A stretch of 64,000 nt of DNA from Alphaproteobacteria bacterium SO-S41 (GTDB lineage Bacteria > Pseudomonadota > Alphaproteobacteria > Micropepsales > Micropepsaceae), in contig AP024629.1 in NCBI GenBank assembly GCA_019670725.1, positions 1,240,001-1,304,000 of the forward strand, written 5' to 3'. The translations under genes were made by a program, and so were the position numbers. Each line of letters starts with the position of its first letter. Within the stretch, counting starts at the first letter, position 1. Below are positions 45,430 through 54,800 of this stretch, piece by piece. Under the pieces are notes generated by a model. That model was given only the letters and a program-made list of their open reading frames with translations, was not told the DNA's origin and did not search any database.

Positions 45430-45565
45430 TGTCATGGTCCGCGAAGGCGGACCATCCACGACTTTCCGGCGCCGGGCACGCGATACATCGCTTCGACGCG
45501 CCAACGATCATTCGCTGCACCCAACACTCTTAGCCGTGGATGGTCCGCCTGCGCGGACCATGACA
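45430..45565. repeat. Inverted pair of REP-like palindromes (BIME-like)
   Basis: Each unit is a perfect hairpin with arms ATGGTCCGC and GCGGACCAT and a four-base loop (GAAG in one, CTGC in the other), framed by TGTC on one side and CCACG on the other. Copy 1 (45430-45460, hairpin 45434-45455) and copy 2 (45535-45565, hairpin 45540-45561) are in opposite orientation, about 75 bases apart. This is the architecture of bacterial interspersed mosaic elements. It lies between convergent genes. Confidence 0.82.
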
Positions 45566-45600
45566 TTGAGGGTTGAGTGGGCGGCCGCGCGACGGTGCCG

Positions 45601-46023
45601 CTATTTCTGGTTACAGCCCATCACGCAGACCTGCGTCGCGTCGATGCGGCCGCCGCAGCCGGTGAAGCAGGCGCGATAGTCGGCCTCGCAGACATCGGTG
45701 CATTCGCTCTCCCACGGGCACGAATAGCTCGGCGTGAAATCATAGACCGATTTGTCGACAGGCTGATTGTTGTCGCGGCGCCAGCGGACGTAGCGGTTGT
45801 ATTCGCGCTCGGCGACGCGGCGCTTCTCGTTCTCGCAGTCCTGGGTCTCGCGACGGCACTGGTATTTGCAGGCCGTCTGGTCGGCATCACAACTTGAGAC
45901 GCAGGCCTGTCCATTACGTCCGCCGGGCGGGTGATAGGTATATTGCGTGTCGTAGATCGGCCCGCAGGCGGCAAGTGTGACGAGGCCCAGCAGTAGGCTG
46001 AGCGCAGTAATCAATCGGCGCAT
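45601..46023 (-). CDS. Cysteine-rich lipoprotein with duplicated CX3C-X6-CX3C motif
   Basis: A 140-residue lipoprotein; the leader MRRLITALSLLLGLVTLAAC ends in a lipobox. Two copies of C-x3-C-x6-C-x3-C are present, CVSSCDADQTACKYQC and CTDVCEADYRACFTGC, plus a third CVMGC near the end. The pattern suggests helical hairpins held by disulfides, as in CHCH-type proteins. GGGGAG lies seven bases upstream of the ATG at 46023. I do not recognise the family; a periplasmic structural or redox role is a guess. Confidence 0.8.
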   Translation of the reverse strand: MRRLITALSLLLGLVTLAACGPIYDTQYTYHPPGGRNGQACVSSCDADQTACKYQCRRETQDCENEKRRVAEREYNRYVRWRRDNNQPVDKSVYDFTPSYSCPWESECTDVCEADYRACFTGCGGRIDATQVCVMGCNQK

Positions 46024-46170
46024 GAACGACTCCCCATTTGCGACAAACTTCGCCGCGCTGCAGCACGGCGTCAATGCGGCGTGGCGGCGCTTTTCAGCGC
46101 ACCTGGTTGCTATTGCTTTGACACATCGCTCGGATACGAATTCCAGCAGGGGCGAAATACGGTTGAGTGG

Positions 46171-46884
46171 ATGCGGATGATGCGGTGGGTTGTGCGGATG
46201 GCCGGCGTCCTCGGCCTTGCCATGTTCGGTACGCTTCCGGGCGCAGCCGCGCCGTCTCCGACCGCCGCCGAAGCGATCGCGCAATTCCCGGATGTCGCCG
46301 CCTTCTGGCAGGCCACGCCCGAAGGCGGCATGCGGCACATCAAGAGCGGACTCGATTGCGGTCCGCCGCAGTCGGAGAGCGGAACGCTGCGCTTGCTCGG
46401 CACAACGCCGACGCCGGTCGCCGGCGACGATGCGTTCTGCATGTTCGAAGATGCCGCCGGTGCGCGCTATACGCTGTATGCAACGCGCATTCCCGGCGCG
46501 CAGCAGGCCGACATGATGAACGACGCCGTGGCGGCGATCCAGCAGGCCTTCGGCCCGCTGCGGAAGGGCCTGGGCATCAAGGTCATCATGCGCGAGGGCC
46601 TGCCGCTGGCCAAGGCCGTGAGCTGGGCGGACAGCGCCGGCTTTATCGCGGCGCTGCAGGGCAAGGGCAATGTCTCGACTGTCGTCCGTCTGGCGTTGAT
46701 CGGCGAATGGGTCGTCAAGATGCGCTCGACGTCGGCCGCCGATGGGATTGCGGCCGGGGAAAAACCGACCAAGGCGCAAGGAGAGGCGTTCGTCGCTGTC
46801 GTGACGGGGTTCGAGAATGCTATGTCGCTGCTCTATCTCAACGCCTTGGCCACTGTGGCGGAAGGCCAGGGCCTGCTCGAATGA
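46171..46884 (+). CDS. Secreted hypothetical protein
   Basis: A 237-residue protein with a signal peptide (MRMMRWVVRMAGVLGLAMF, cut near GAAA at about residue 28). The mature part has two cysteines near 64 and 91 (GLDCGPPQSES and DAFCMFED) and a helical C-terminal half. Starts at 46171, 46177 and 46180 are all possible. No recognised family. Confidence 0.68.
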   Translation: MRMMRWVVRMAGVLGLAMFGTLPGAAAPSPTAAEAIAQFPDVAAFWQATPEGGMRHIKSGLDCGPPQSESGTLRLLGTTPTPVAGDDAFCMFEDAAGARYTLYATRIPGAQQADMMNDAVAAIQQAFGPLRKGLGIKVIMREGLPLAKAVSWADSAGFIAALQGKGNVSTVVRLALIGEWVVKMRSTSAADGIAAGEKPTKAQGEAFVAVVTGFENAMSLLYLNALATVAEGQGLLE

Positions 46885-47002
46885 TCGCTTCCGTCCTGTC
46901 ATCGCACTGCCATGCGCGGGTTGCCGCGATTGAGGTGGGCGCGACGCAAGGCCTGATGCCGCGGAAATCGCAACCTGTAGCAACGGCGCTGTAGGTTCGG
47001 GC

Positions 47003-47626
47003 ATGGGTTTCTACGACCGATTCATCCTGCCGCCGCTGTTGAATGCCGCCATGGGGTCGAAGCCGATTACCTATCAGCGCAAGAAGCTGGTGCCGCACGC
47101 CGCGGGGACGGTGCTGGAGATCGGCATGGGGGCCGGGCACAATCTGCCCTTCTACGACAAGGCGAAGGTGACGCGGCTGATCGGCCTGGAGCCGCATCCC
47201 AAGCTCCGCACGCGCGCCGCGGTGCGGGCGAAGGAGGCGGGGATCGCGGTGGAGTTCACCGACCTCAAGGCCGAGGACATCGATCTGCCGGCGGCCAGCA
47301 TCGACACCGTGGTCATCACCTATACGCTCTGCACGATTCCCGATGTGCCAAAGGCGATGAGCGCGATCGCGCGTGTGATGAAGCCCGGCGCGAACCTGTT
47401 GTTCTGCGAACATGGTCTCGCGCCCGACGCCAACACAGCGAAGTGGCAGCGCCGCATCGAGCCGTTCTGGAAGCGGATCGCCGGGGGCTGTCATCTCTGC
47501 CGCCCGGTGCCGCAGATGTTGATGGATGGCGGCTTCGCGATCGAACAGGTCGAGACGATGTACCTGCCCTCAACGCCGCGTTTCGCCGGCTACAATACCT
47601 GGGGCAGGGCCGTGCGCGCGGCGTGA
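47003..47626 (+). CDS. Class I SAM-dependent methyltransferase (METTL7-like)
   Basis: A 207-residue methyltransferase. The cofactor loop is VLEIGMGAGHNLPFY near residues 37-51, followed by GLEPHPKL with the acidic residue of motif II, and VVITYTLCTIPD near 104-115. CEHGLAPD and the HLCRPVPQML segment near the C-terminus resemble the UbiE/METTL7 group. The substrate may be a lipid or thiol, but the sequence does not say. Confidence 0.85.
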   Translation: MGFYDRFILPPLLNAAMGSKPITYQRKKLVPHAAGTVLEIGMGAGHNLPFYDKAKVTRLIGLEPHPKLRTRAAVRAKEAGIAVEFTDLKAEDIDLPAASIDTVVITYTLCTIPDVPKAMSAIARVMKPGANLLFCEHGLAPDANTAKWQRRIEPFWKRIAGGCHLCRPVPQMLMDGGFAIEQVETMYLPSTPRFAGYNTWGRAVRAA

Positions 47627-47674
47627 GGCCGACCGCCGCGTGCAACTCCGGTGCGAGGCGCGCGTTTACCTTGC

Positions 47675-47857
47675 ATGGCGGAAAATATTCCCCCGACCTA
47701 CACGATCACGGGCGAAAACCCCGATACCGGTACCGCTGTCATCAGGGCTCAGGTGAGGGAAGCTGACATCGCCGCGGAAGTCGCCCGCATGGCGCACGAC
47801 GGCTTGGCACACATCCGCGTCGTGGCGACGCGCAATCCGTCAGGGAGTTCGGGTTAG
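47675..47857 (+). CDS. Small conserved-looking hypothetical protein
   Basis: A 60-residue soluble protein (start MAENIPPTYTITGENPDTG, then helical READIAAEVARMAHDG). It overlaps the convergent 47854 gene by four bases. The normal codon usage and clean amphipathic helix suggest a real gene, but there is no known family. Confidence 0.5.
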   Translation: MAENIPPTYTITGENPDTGTAVIRAQVREADIAAEVARMAHDGLAHIRVVATRNPSGSSG

Positions 47858-48099
47858 CCGCCGAGCCGTTTGACGTTCGCGCGGACGCGGCGGCGATAAT
47901 CCTTGACGATGTCGCCCGGTGACGCGCCGAACGCCATCGCGGTCGCCGCATCGGCCGCGGCTTCCATCTTTTCGGAAACCATCCGTCGCGCTTCGGTTTC
48001 GGCGGCTTTGCCGCCCGCGGCGAGCTTCATCATGCGTAAGGCGATCACGCGCTGGGAATCGGCCGCCAGCATCGCCGTGTCGAAGAACAGCTTGAACAT
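47854..48099 (-). CDS. Small helical hypothetical protein
   Basis: An 81-residue all-helical protein, starting MFKLFFDTAMLAADSQRV, with Ala-rich amphipathic helices and a basic end (KDYRRRVRANVKRL). The layout recalls phasin-like or PHA-associated proteins, but I would not assign it. ATG 48099 is preferred; GTG 48132 is an alternative. Confidence 0.62.
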   Translation of the reverse strand: MFKLFFDTAMLAADSQRVIALRMMKLAAGGKAAETEARRMVSEKMEAAADAATAMAFGASPGDIVKDYRRRVRANVKRLGG

Positions 48100-48222
48100 A
48101 AGGCCCCATGGCCGCCGGTCATTCTGGAACACGTCTGGCGGACGGTGCTAGCCTAGGCGACCTGGACGTCGGAAGCCATCGCGCGGCTGCAGATGTGTTC
48201 CGCTCTTTGGGCGTCGTGCTTT

Positions 48223-48247
48223 ATGTCGCGACTGCGACATTTTCTTT
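48223..48247 (+). terminator. Terminator-like hairpin in a divergent gap
   Basis: ATGTCGC at 48223-48229 and GCGACAT at 48234-48240 form a perfect seven-base hairpin with a GACT loop, followed by TTTCTTT. It lies about 90 bases before the VWA gene in a region between divergent genes, where a terminator is not expected. It may be part of the VWA gene's leader or an operator. Confidence 0.45.
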
Positions 48248-48337
48248 CGCCCTGCTTCCTCTGCGGAAGGTTCAGGCGCTTTGCGTGACGCCGCCCAGGG
48301 GCTAGGCTGAGCGCAGCATCATTCGAGAGTCCGAGCC

Positions 48338-49513
48338 ATGTTCTTCAATTTCTTCGACGAACTCCGCGCCGCCAAGGTGCCCGTGACGCTGAAGGAATAC
48401 CTGGCGCTGATGGAGGCGATGTCCGCCAACATCATCGATATGAAGATCGACGAGTTCTACGTGCTCGCCCGCACCGTGCTGGTGAAGGACGAGCGCAATC
48501 TCGACAAGTTCGACCGGGTCTTCGGCCATGCCTTCAAGGGGCTGGAGAATATCGACCCGACGCAGGCCGCGCAGATTCCCGAAGAGTGGCTGAAGGCGCT
48601 CACCGAGAAGTTCCTCTCCGAAGAGGAGAAGAAGCAGATCGAGGCGCTGGGCGGCTGGGAAAAGCTGATGGAGGAGCTGAAGAAGCGCCTCGAGGAACAG
48701 AAGAAACGCCACGAGGGCGGCAACAAGATGATCGGCTCGGGCGGCACCTCGCCGTTCGGCAATAACGGCTACAACCCCGAAGGCGTCCGCATCGGCCAAG
48801 ACAAGGGCCGCCACGGCAAGGCCGTGAAGGTGTGGGACAAGCGCGAATACAAGAATCTCGACGACCAGGTCGAACTCGGCACGCGCAACATCAAGATCGC
48901 GCTGCGCCGCCTGCGCAAATGGGCGCGCACCGGCGCCGAGACCGAACTCGATCTGCCGAACACGATCAAGAACACCGCGAACAAGGGCTATCTCGACGTC
49001 ACGCTGGTGCCGGAGCGCCGCAACACCGTGAAGGTGCTGCTCTTCTTCGATATCGGCGGCTCGATGGACAGCTACATCAAGCTTTGCGAGGAGCTGTTCT
49101 CGGCGGCCCGCACCGAATTCAAGCACATGGAATTCTTCTACTTCCATAACTGCCTTTATGAGAGCCTGTGGAAGGACAATCGCCGCCGTCACAACGAAAA
49201 AACGGCGACGTTCGACGTGCTCCACAAATACGGCAACGACTACAAGATCATTTTCGTGGGCGATGCGACGATGAGCCCGTACGAGATCACCTATCCCGGC
49301 GGCTCGGTCGAGCACTGGAACGAGGAAGCCGGCGCGGTGTGGATCGAGCGGGTGAAGAACATCTACCCGCACATGATCTGGCTGAACCCCGTCGCCGAGA
49401 AGCATTGGGAGTACACGCCCTCGATCCAGCTGGTGAAGCAGCTCGTCGCGGACCGCATGTATCCGCTCACGCTCGACGGGCTTGAGAAGGCGATGCGGGA
49501 GCTGAACCGGTAA
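48338..49513 (+). CDS. CoxE-like VWA-domain protein
   Basis: A 391-residue protein with an N-terminal helical half (LTLKEYLALMEAM, then a Lys/Glu-rich coiled stretch near 95-130) and a C-terminal von Willebrand A domain with the MIDAS motif DIGGSMDS near residues 237-244 and further metal-site residues around GDATMSP near 308-314. The family works with MoxR-type AAA ATPases in metal insertion or complex assembly. The likely partner ATPase is at 57180-58025, not next door. Confidence 0.88.
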   Translation: MFFNFFDELRAAKVPVTLKEYLALMEAMSANIIDMKIDEFYVLARTVLVKDERNLDKFDRVFGHAFKGLENIDPTQAAQIPEEWLKALTEKFLSEEEKKQIEALGGWEKLMEELKKRLEEQKKRHEGGNKMIGSGGTSPFGNNGYNPEGVRIGQDKGRHGKAVKVWDKREYKNLDDQVELGTRNIKIALRRLRKWARTGAETELDLPNTIKNTANKGYLDVTLVPERRNTVKVLLFFDIGGSMDSYIKLCEELFSAARTEFKHMEFFYFHNCLYESLWKDNRRRHNEKTATFDVLHKYGNDYKIIFVGDATMSPYEITYPGGSVEHWNEEAGAVWIERVKNIYPHMIWLNPVAEKHWEYTPSIQLVKQLVADRMYPLTLDGLEKAMRELNR

Positions 49514-49514
49514 T

Positions 49515-50060
49515 ATGATGCGTTACGCCGTCGCCGCCATGGTCCTGACGGCGGCGCTCTGCGGCGGTGTTGCCTTGGCGGCGAGCGAAACACCGGCGCC
49601 GTCCACCGTCGAGACGCGCGACGACGGGTGGTTCATTCACAAGCCGAGCGGGTTGCTGCTGCCGCGCGAAATCTACGGCGCGAAGTACACGCACACCGCC
49701 AGCCTGAAGCATGTCGGGCCGGACGGCATCGCGATCGATTACGGTCCCATCACCGTGACAATCGGCCCGCCGTCGACCGAGATTGATCTAACCTTTCAGG
49801 ATGGCGTCAAAGCTGATCCGGACCCGCCTGTCCTGCCCGCGCTCCTCTTCTGGGGCGCTGCGGCCCAGCCCGTCACCTTCAGCGTTCTGCATAGCGATGC
49901 GGCGGGCTCACCCGACTGGATTGCCTTTACGGTCGCCGTCGGAAGCTGGCGGATCGAATTGTCGGCGTTCTACGAGGCCGGTCAGCGTGGCGAGGTGATC
50001 AAGACCGCCGAAGCGGTGTGGGCCAATCTCGCCTCCGGCAACGAGCGCGACCCGCGCTAG
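49515..50060 (+). CDS. Secreted hypothetical protein
   Basis: A 181-residue protein with a signal peptide (cut after LAA near residue 23) and a beta-rich mature domain. It begins two bases after the VWA stop and is probably co-transcribed with it. No recognised family. Confidence 0.7.
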   Translation: MMRYAVAAMVLTAALCGGVALAASETPAPSTVETRDDGWFIHKPSGLLLPREIYGAKYTHTASLKHVGPDGIAIDYGPITVTIGPPSTEIDLTFQDGVKADPDPPVLPALLFWGAAAQPVTFSVLHSDAAGSPDWIAFTVAVGSWRIELSAFYEAGQRGEVIKTAEAVWANLASGNERDPR

Positions 50061-50062
50061 GC

Positions 50063-50605
50063 CTAGCCCTCCGCCATCGCCCTGATGGCAGCGGCGATGC
50101 GGGCGCGCTCTTCGTCGTTGAGCGGCGAGATGTCGAACATTTCGAGGAAGCCGAGCCCTTCGGCGGCGAGCCACGCGATCAGCGAGCGATCGGGCGCGGC
50201 GTCGGTTTCCTTGATCGTGCGCCAGAGGCTCGCCTGGGCGACACGCATGGGATCGAGCAGTTCCGGCTTCTCGGCGATCGCCGCCAGCATGCCGTGGCCA
50301 GCCTGCCTGTGCTGTGCCTTCTCGGCCAAGGCTTCGAGCCGGATGTCGATCATGCGGCCGGCCGCGCTGCCTTCTCCCGGTTCGTTGAAGCGCGCGGCGA
50401 AGCGCTCGATCATGCCCCGAAGCAACGAATCCTTGGACGGGAAGTTGTAGAGCAGCCCGCCTTTGCTGAGGCCGGCGCGGGCCGCCACCGCGTCAAGGGT
50501 CATGCGGTTTACGCCTTGTTCGCGGACAAGCGCCTCCGCCGCGTCGAGGATCGCCTCGCGTGATGTGCGCTTCGTCGCTTTCTCAGGCGTTTTCTCGGGG
50601 CTCAT
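50063..50605 (-). CDS. TetR/AcrR-family repressor of the adjacent efflux genes
   Basis: A 180-residue regulator. The N-terminal TetR helix-turn-helix is at about 15-62 (SREAILDAAEALVREQGVNRMTLDAVAARAGLSKGGLLYNFPSKDSLL); the C-terminal part is a helical ligand-binding domain. It is divergent from an RND efflux pair, with a perfect palindrome at 50636-50649 in the shared gap, so it very probably represses the pump and itself. The start at 50605 is the family-typical one. Confidence 0.88.
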   Translation of the reverse strand: MSPEKTPEKATKRTSREAILDAAEALVREQGVNRMTLDAVAARAGLSKGGLLYNFPSKDSLLRGMIERFAARFNEPGEGSAAGRMIDIRLEALAEKAQHRQAGHGMLAAIAEKPELLDPMRVAQASLWRTIKETDAAPDRSLIAWLAAEGLGFLEMFDISPLNDEERARIAAAIRAMAEG

Positions 50606-50627
50606 TATTGTGCAGTGCAATACCTGC

Positions 50628-50654
50628 TTGACTAAACCGTCCGGACGGTACAGT
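50628..50654 (+). promoter_or_regulatory. Promoter of the efflux operon with embedded TetR operator
   Basis: The operator is the 14-base palindrome ACCGTCCGGACGGT at 50636-50649. It lies between a -35-like TTGACT (50628-50633) and a -10-like TACAGT (50649-50654), 15 bases apart, so a bound repressor would block polymerase. Confidence 0.75.
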
Positions 50655-50719
50655 TCCTGTACGTAATTGCAAGGCGTATTGTCGAGCGGCCGCACTGGCG
50701 GTTGCGAGGGGAGCCATTC

Positions 50720-51853
50720 ATGTCCAGGCGCGGAATCATTCTTGTCAGCATCGTCGCGGTCATCTGCGTCGGCCTGGTCGGCTTCAACCTCTTCATGCAA
50801 GGCTTCATCGCCTCGATGATGGCGAACCAGCACCGCCCGCCGGTGCCGGTTTCCGCGATCAAGGTCGAGGCGATCACCTGGGCGCCCGGCATCGACGCAG
50901 TGGGTACGGCGAAGGCCGGGTCCGGCGCCGATCTCGCGATCGAGGCCGCCGGCGTGGTCAAGTCGATCGCCGTCGCCTCGAACCAGAAGGTCACGGCCAA
51001 CCAGCTCCTCGTCCAGATCGACGATTCCGTCGAACAGGCTAACATGCTGTCTGCGCAGGCGGCCATCAAACTGGCGCAGGCGGATGTCGATCGCATCACG
51101 CCGCTGGTGCGGCGCGGCGCGTCGGCGCAGGCGACGCTGGACCAGGCCGTCGCGCAGCTTGAAACCGCGCGCGCCAATTATGCGGGCTTCCTTGCCGTCA
51201 CCGAGCAAAAGGCCATCCAGGCGCCGTTCGGCGGGATCGTCGGCGTGCCGCGCGTTGTCGTCGGCCAGTATGTGGCGGTCGGCACGATCGTGCTGACGCT
51301 GCAGGACATCGACCGCATTCTCGTCGACTTCACGGTGCCGGAACAGGAAGCCGGGCTGCTCGCGAAAGGCCAGAAGGCGCGGTTCGGCATCACGACCGAT
51401 AATCTCGCCTTCTCTGGTACGGTCACCGGCTTCGATCCTAAGGTCGATCCGCAGACGCGCCTCATCTCGGCGCAGGCGCTGCTGGACGCGCCGGCGGGCC
51501 GCATCCTGCCCGGCCAGTTCCTGCGCGTCCGCGTGTCGTTGCCGGAAGAGGCCAATGTCATCGCGGTGCCCGAAACGGCGGTTGTTCCCAGCCTCTATGG
51601 CGACTACGTGCTGCTCGTCGTCACCGACCCGCCGGCGGAAGGAGCCGCGGCTGATGCCGCGCCGCGTGAGGTCGTGCGCCAGACCTTCGTCACGACCGGC
51701 CGGCGCGATGGGCAGCGCATCGAGGTCACCAAGGGTCTGAAAGCCGGCGACACTATCGTCGTGGCGGGGCAGAACCGGTTGCAGAACGGCGCGGCGGTGA
51801 CGGTTACCGATAACGAAGTGCCCTCGGGCGCGGCCGACGAGGCCAAGCCGTGA
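50720..51853 (+). CDS. RND efflux periplasmic adaptor (membrane fusion protein)
   Basis: A 377-residue adaptor with an N-terminal membrane anchor (about 5-25), a lipoyl/hairpin region (AIEAAGVVKSIAVASNQKV, then a helical hairpin at about 100-160) and the beta-barrel and membrane-proximal domains. It links the inner-membrane pump to an outer-membrane channel. GAGGGGAG lies upstream of ATG 50720. Its stop overlaps the pump gene's GTG start. Confidence 0.9.
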   Translation: MSRRGIILVSIVAVICVGLVGFNLFMQGFIASMMANQHRPPVPVSAIKVEAITWAPGIDAVGTAKAGSGADLAIEAAGVVKSIAVASNQKVTANQLLVQIDDSVEQANMLSAQAAIKLAQADVDRITPLVRRGASAQATLDQAVAQLETARANYAGFLAVTEQKAIQAPFGGIVGVPRVVVGQYVAVGTIVLTLQDIDRILVDFTVPEQEAGLLAKGQKARFGITTDNLAFSGTVTGFDPKVDPQTRLISAQALLDAPAGRILPGQFLRVRVSLPEEANVIAVPETAVVPSLYGDYVLLVVTDPPAEGAAADAAPREVVRQTFVTTGRRDGQRIEVTKGLKAGDTIVVAGQNRLQNGAAVTVTDNEVPSGAADEAKP

Positions 51854-54800
51854 GCTTCACCGAAACCTTCATCCGGCGGCCGGTCCTCGCGACCGTCGTC
51901 AGCCTGATCATCCTGATCCTCGGCTTCCAGGGCTTTTCGGGCATGGCGATCCGCCAGTACCCGGAGGTCGAGGAGACGACGATCACCGTCAACACCGCCT
52001 ATCCGGGCGCGAGCGCGGACCTGATCCAGGGCTTCATCACCGATCCGATCGCCAAGGCGGTCTCGAGCACCGAGAACGTCGACTATGTTTCGGCCTCCAG
52101 CCGGCAGGGTCTCAGCTCGGTCTCCGTGCGCATGCGGCTCGGCGCCGATCCCAACGCAGCGCTGACCGAAGTCATCACCAAGACCCAGCAGGTGCGCCAG
52201 CAGCTGCCGTCCGACGCCGAAGACCCGATCATCCTGAAGGGCACCGGCCAGACCTTCGCGCTGATGTATCTCGCCTTCGCCAGCGACCGCATGTCGCCGG
52301 CGCAGATCACCGAGTTCCTGACGCGCGTCATCCAGCCGCAAATGGCGACGGTGCAGGGCGTCGCCTCCGCCGACATTCTCGGCGGCCAGAACTTCGCCAT
52401 GCGCGTGTGGCTGGATCCGCTGTTGCTCGCTTCGCGCGGGGTGACGGCGGCGGATGTCGCCTCGGCGATCCAGGCGAGCAACTTCCTGGCGTCGCCCGGC
52501 TCGACGCAGAACGAACTCGTCGTTGTCGCGGTGCAGACCGAGACAACGCTGCAAACCCCCGAGGCCTTCGGGGATTTGCCCATCGGCGGTTCCGGTGGCG
52601 AGGTCGTGCGTCTGCGCGATGTCGCCAAGATCGAGCTTGGTGCTGATAGCACCGACGTGCGCAGCTTCTTCAACGGTTCGGAAGGCGTCTTCATCGGCAT
52701 CACGCCGACGCCGGAGGGCAATCCGCTGACGACGGCGGATACGATCAAGACCATGCTGCCGTCGCTCCAGCAGGGCCTGCCGGAGGGGATGAAGGTCAAT
52801 GTCGTCTACGACTCGACCGTCTTCATCCAGGCGTCGATCGACGGCGTGTTCGAGACGATCCTGGAAGCGGTGATCATCGTCATCATTGTCATCTATCTCT
52901 TTCTCGGCTCGTTCCGCTCGGTCATCATTCCGATCGTCACGATCCCGCTCGCGCTGGTCGGCATCTGCTTCGTGCTGTTCGGGCTCGGCTATTCGATCAA
53001 CCTGCTGACCTTGCTGGCCATGGTGCTGGCGATCGGCCTGGTCGTCGATGACGCGATCGTCGTGGTGGAGAACATTCACCGGCATATCGAGGAAGGCATC
53101 GCGCCGATCGATGCGGCGATCCTGGGGATCAAGGAGATCTTCGTTCCCGTCATCACCATGACGATCACGCTCGCGGCGGTGTACGCGCCGATCGGCTTCA
53201 CGCAGGGCCTGACCGGCGCGTTGTTCCGCGAATTCTCGTTCACGCTGGCAGGCGCGGTGATCATCTCGGGCTTCGTCGCCATCACGCTGTCGCCGATGAT
53301 GTCCGCGCGTCTGCTGCAGGCGCAGGGCGCGGGACGGACGCGCTATGCGGTCTGGATCGATCGCCAGTTTGATCGCCTGACCGGCGCCTACGGCCGCACG
53401 CTCAACGGCCTGCTCAACATGCGCGTCGCGGTCTATATCGCGGTCGCGATGCTGCTGGGCACGACCGCCTATCTCTTCCTCAACACGCGCTCTGAACTCG
53501 CGCCGGCCGAGGATCAGGGTGCGCTCTTCACGATCGTCACGGGGCCGCGCTACGCGACCTCGGACTACATGGAGCACTACATCAAGAAATTCCCGGCCGC
53601 GGTCGGCGAGCTGCCCGAGTCCGATTCCCAGTTCCAGATCATCGGCAATGGCGGCACGAACAGCGCGATCGCCCTCTATCGCTTCACGACCTGGGCGAAC
53701 CGCGAGCGCTCGGCGGCCGAAATCCTGCCGATCGTGCAGGAGGGATTGAGCAAGGTGACGGGCGTGCAGGCCTTCGTCGTCAACCCGCCTTCGCTGCCCG
53801 GGTCCGCCGGCGGCCTGCCCGTGCAGTACGTGATCCGGTCGATCGGCTCGCCTGAGCTGGTCTATGAAATCGCGCAGAAGATCACCGATCAGGCGAACGT
53901 CTCGGGCAAGTTCCTGGTCGTTCAGAACTCACTCGCTTTCGACAAGCCGCAAGCGGTCGTGAAGATCGACCGCGAGCGGGCGGCATCGCTGGGCGTCTCG
54001 ATCTCGGCGATCGGCACGACGTTGAATGTGATGCTGAGCAATGGCTGGGTCTCGCGCTTCGATCTCGACAATCGCAGCTACGAGATCATTCCCCAGGCGG
54101 CCGATGCGTTCCGCCTGACGCCGGAAAACATGGGCGGCTATTACGTGCGCAGCCAGTCCGGGGCGATGGTGCCGTTGTCGGCGGTGACGACGATCGTCAA
54201 CAAGGCCGGCCCCGTCGCCATCGAGCAGTTCAACCAGCTCAACTCGGCGACAATCTCGGCCATGCCGATGATCGGCAGCACGACGGATGACGGGCTGCAG
54301 GCGCTGCGCGGCCTCGCAGCGGAGGTGATGCCCGAAGGCTTCTACGAGGACTATGCCGGTGAATCGCGCCTCGCGATCCAGGAGGGCAACTCGCTGGCCA
54401 TGGCGTTCGGCCTTGCGATCATCATCATCTATCTTGTGCTCGCCGCGCAGTTCGAAAGCTTCCGCGACCCCTTCATCATCATGATCGCGGTGCCGCTGTC
54501 GCTGTTCGGCGCGATCCTGTTCCTCAATCTCGGCTTCGCGACGCTCAACATCTACACGCAGGTCGGCCTCATCACGCTGATCGGCCTGATCACCAAGCAC
54601 GGTATTCTCATGGTCGAGTTCGCCAATGAGCGGCGCGCCCATGGCGTGCTGAAGCGCGAGGCCATCACCGAGGCGGCGGAGGTGCGGTTGCGGCCGATCC
54701 TGATGACGACCTCGGCGATGGTGCTGGGCGTGCTGCCGCTGATCACGGCCAGCGGCGCCGGTGCGGCCTCGCGCTATTCCATCGGTCTCGTCATCGCGAC

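Noticed and set aside
48108-48305. 65-codon plus-strand frame in the gap before the VWA gene
   Set aside because: Poor start, it contains the hairpin, and there is no motif.
51604-53577. 657-codon minus-strand frame inside the RND permease region
   Set aside because: Asp/Arg-rich shadow of the efflux genes, which have clear family motifs.
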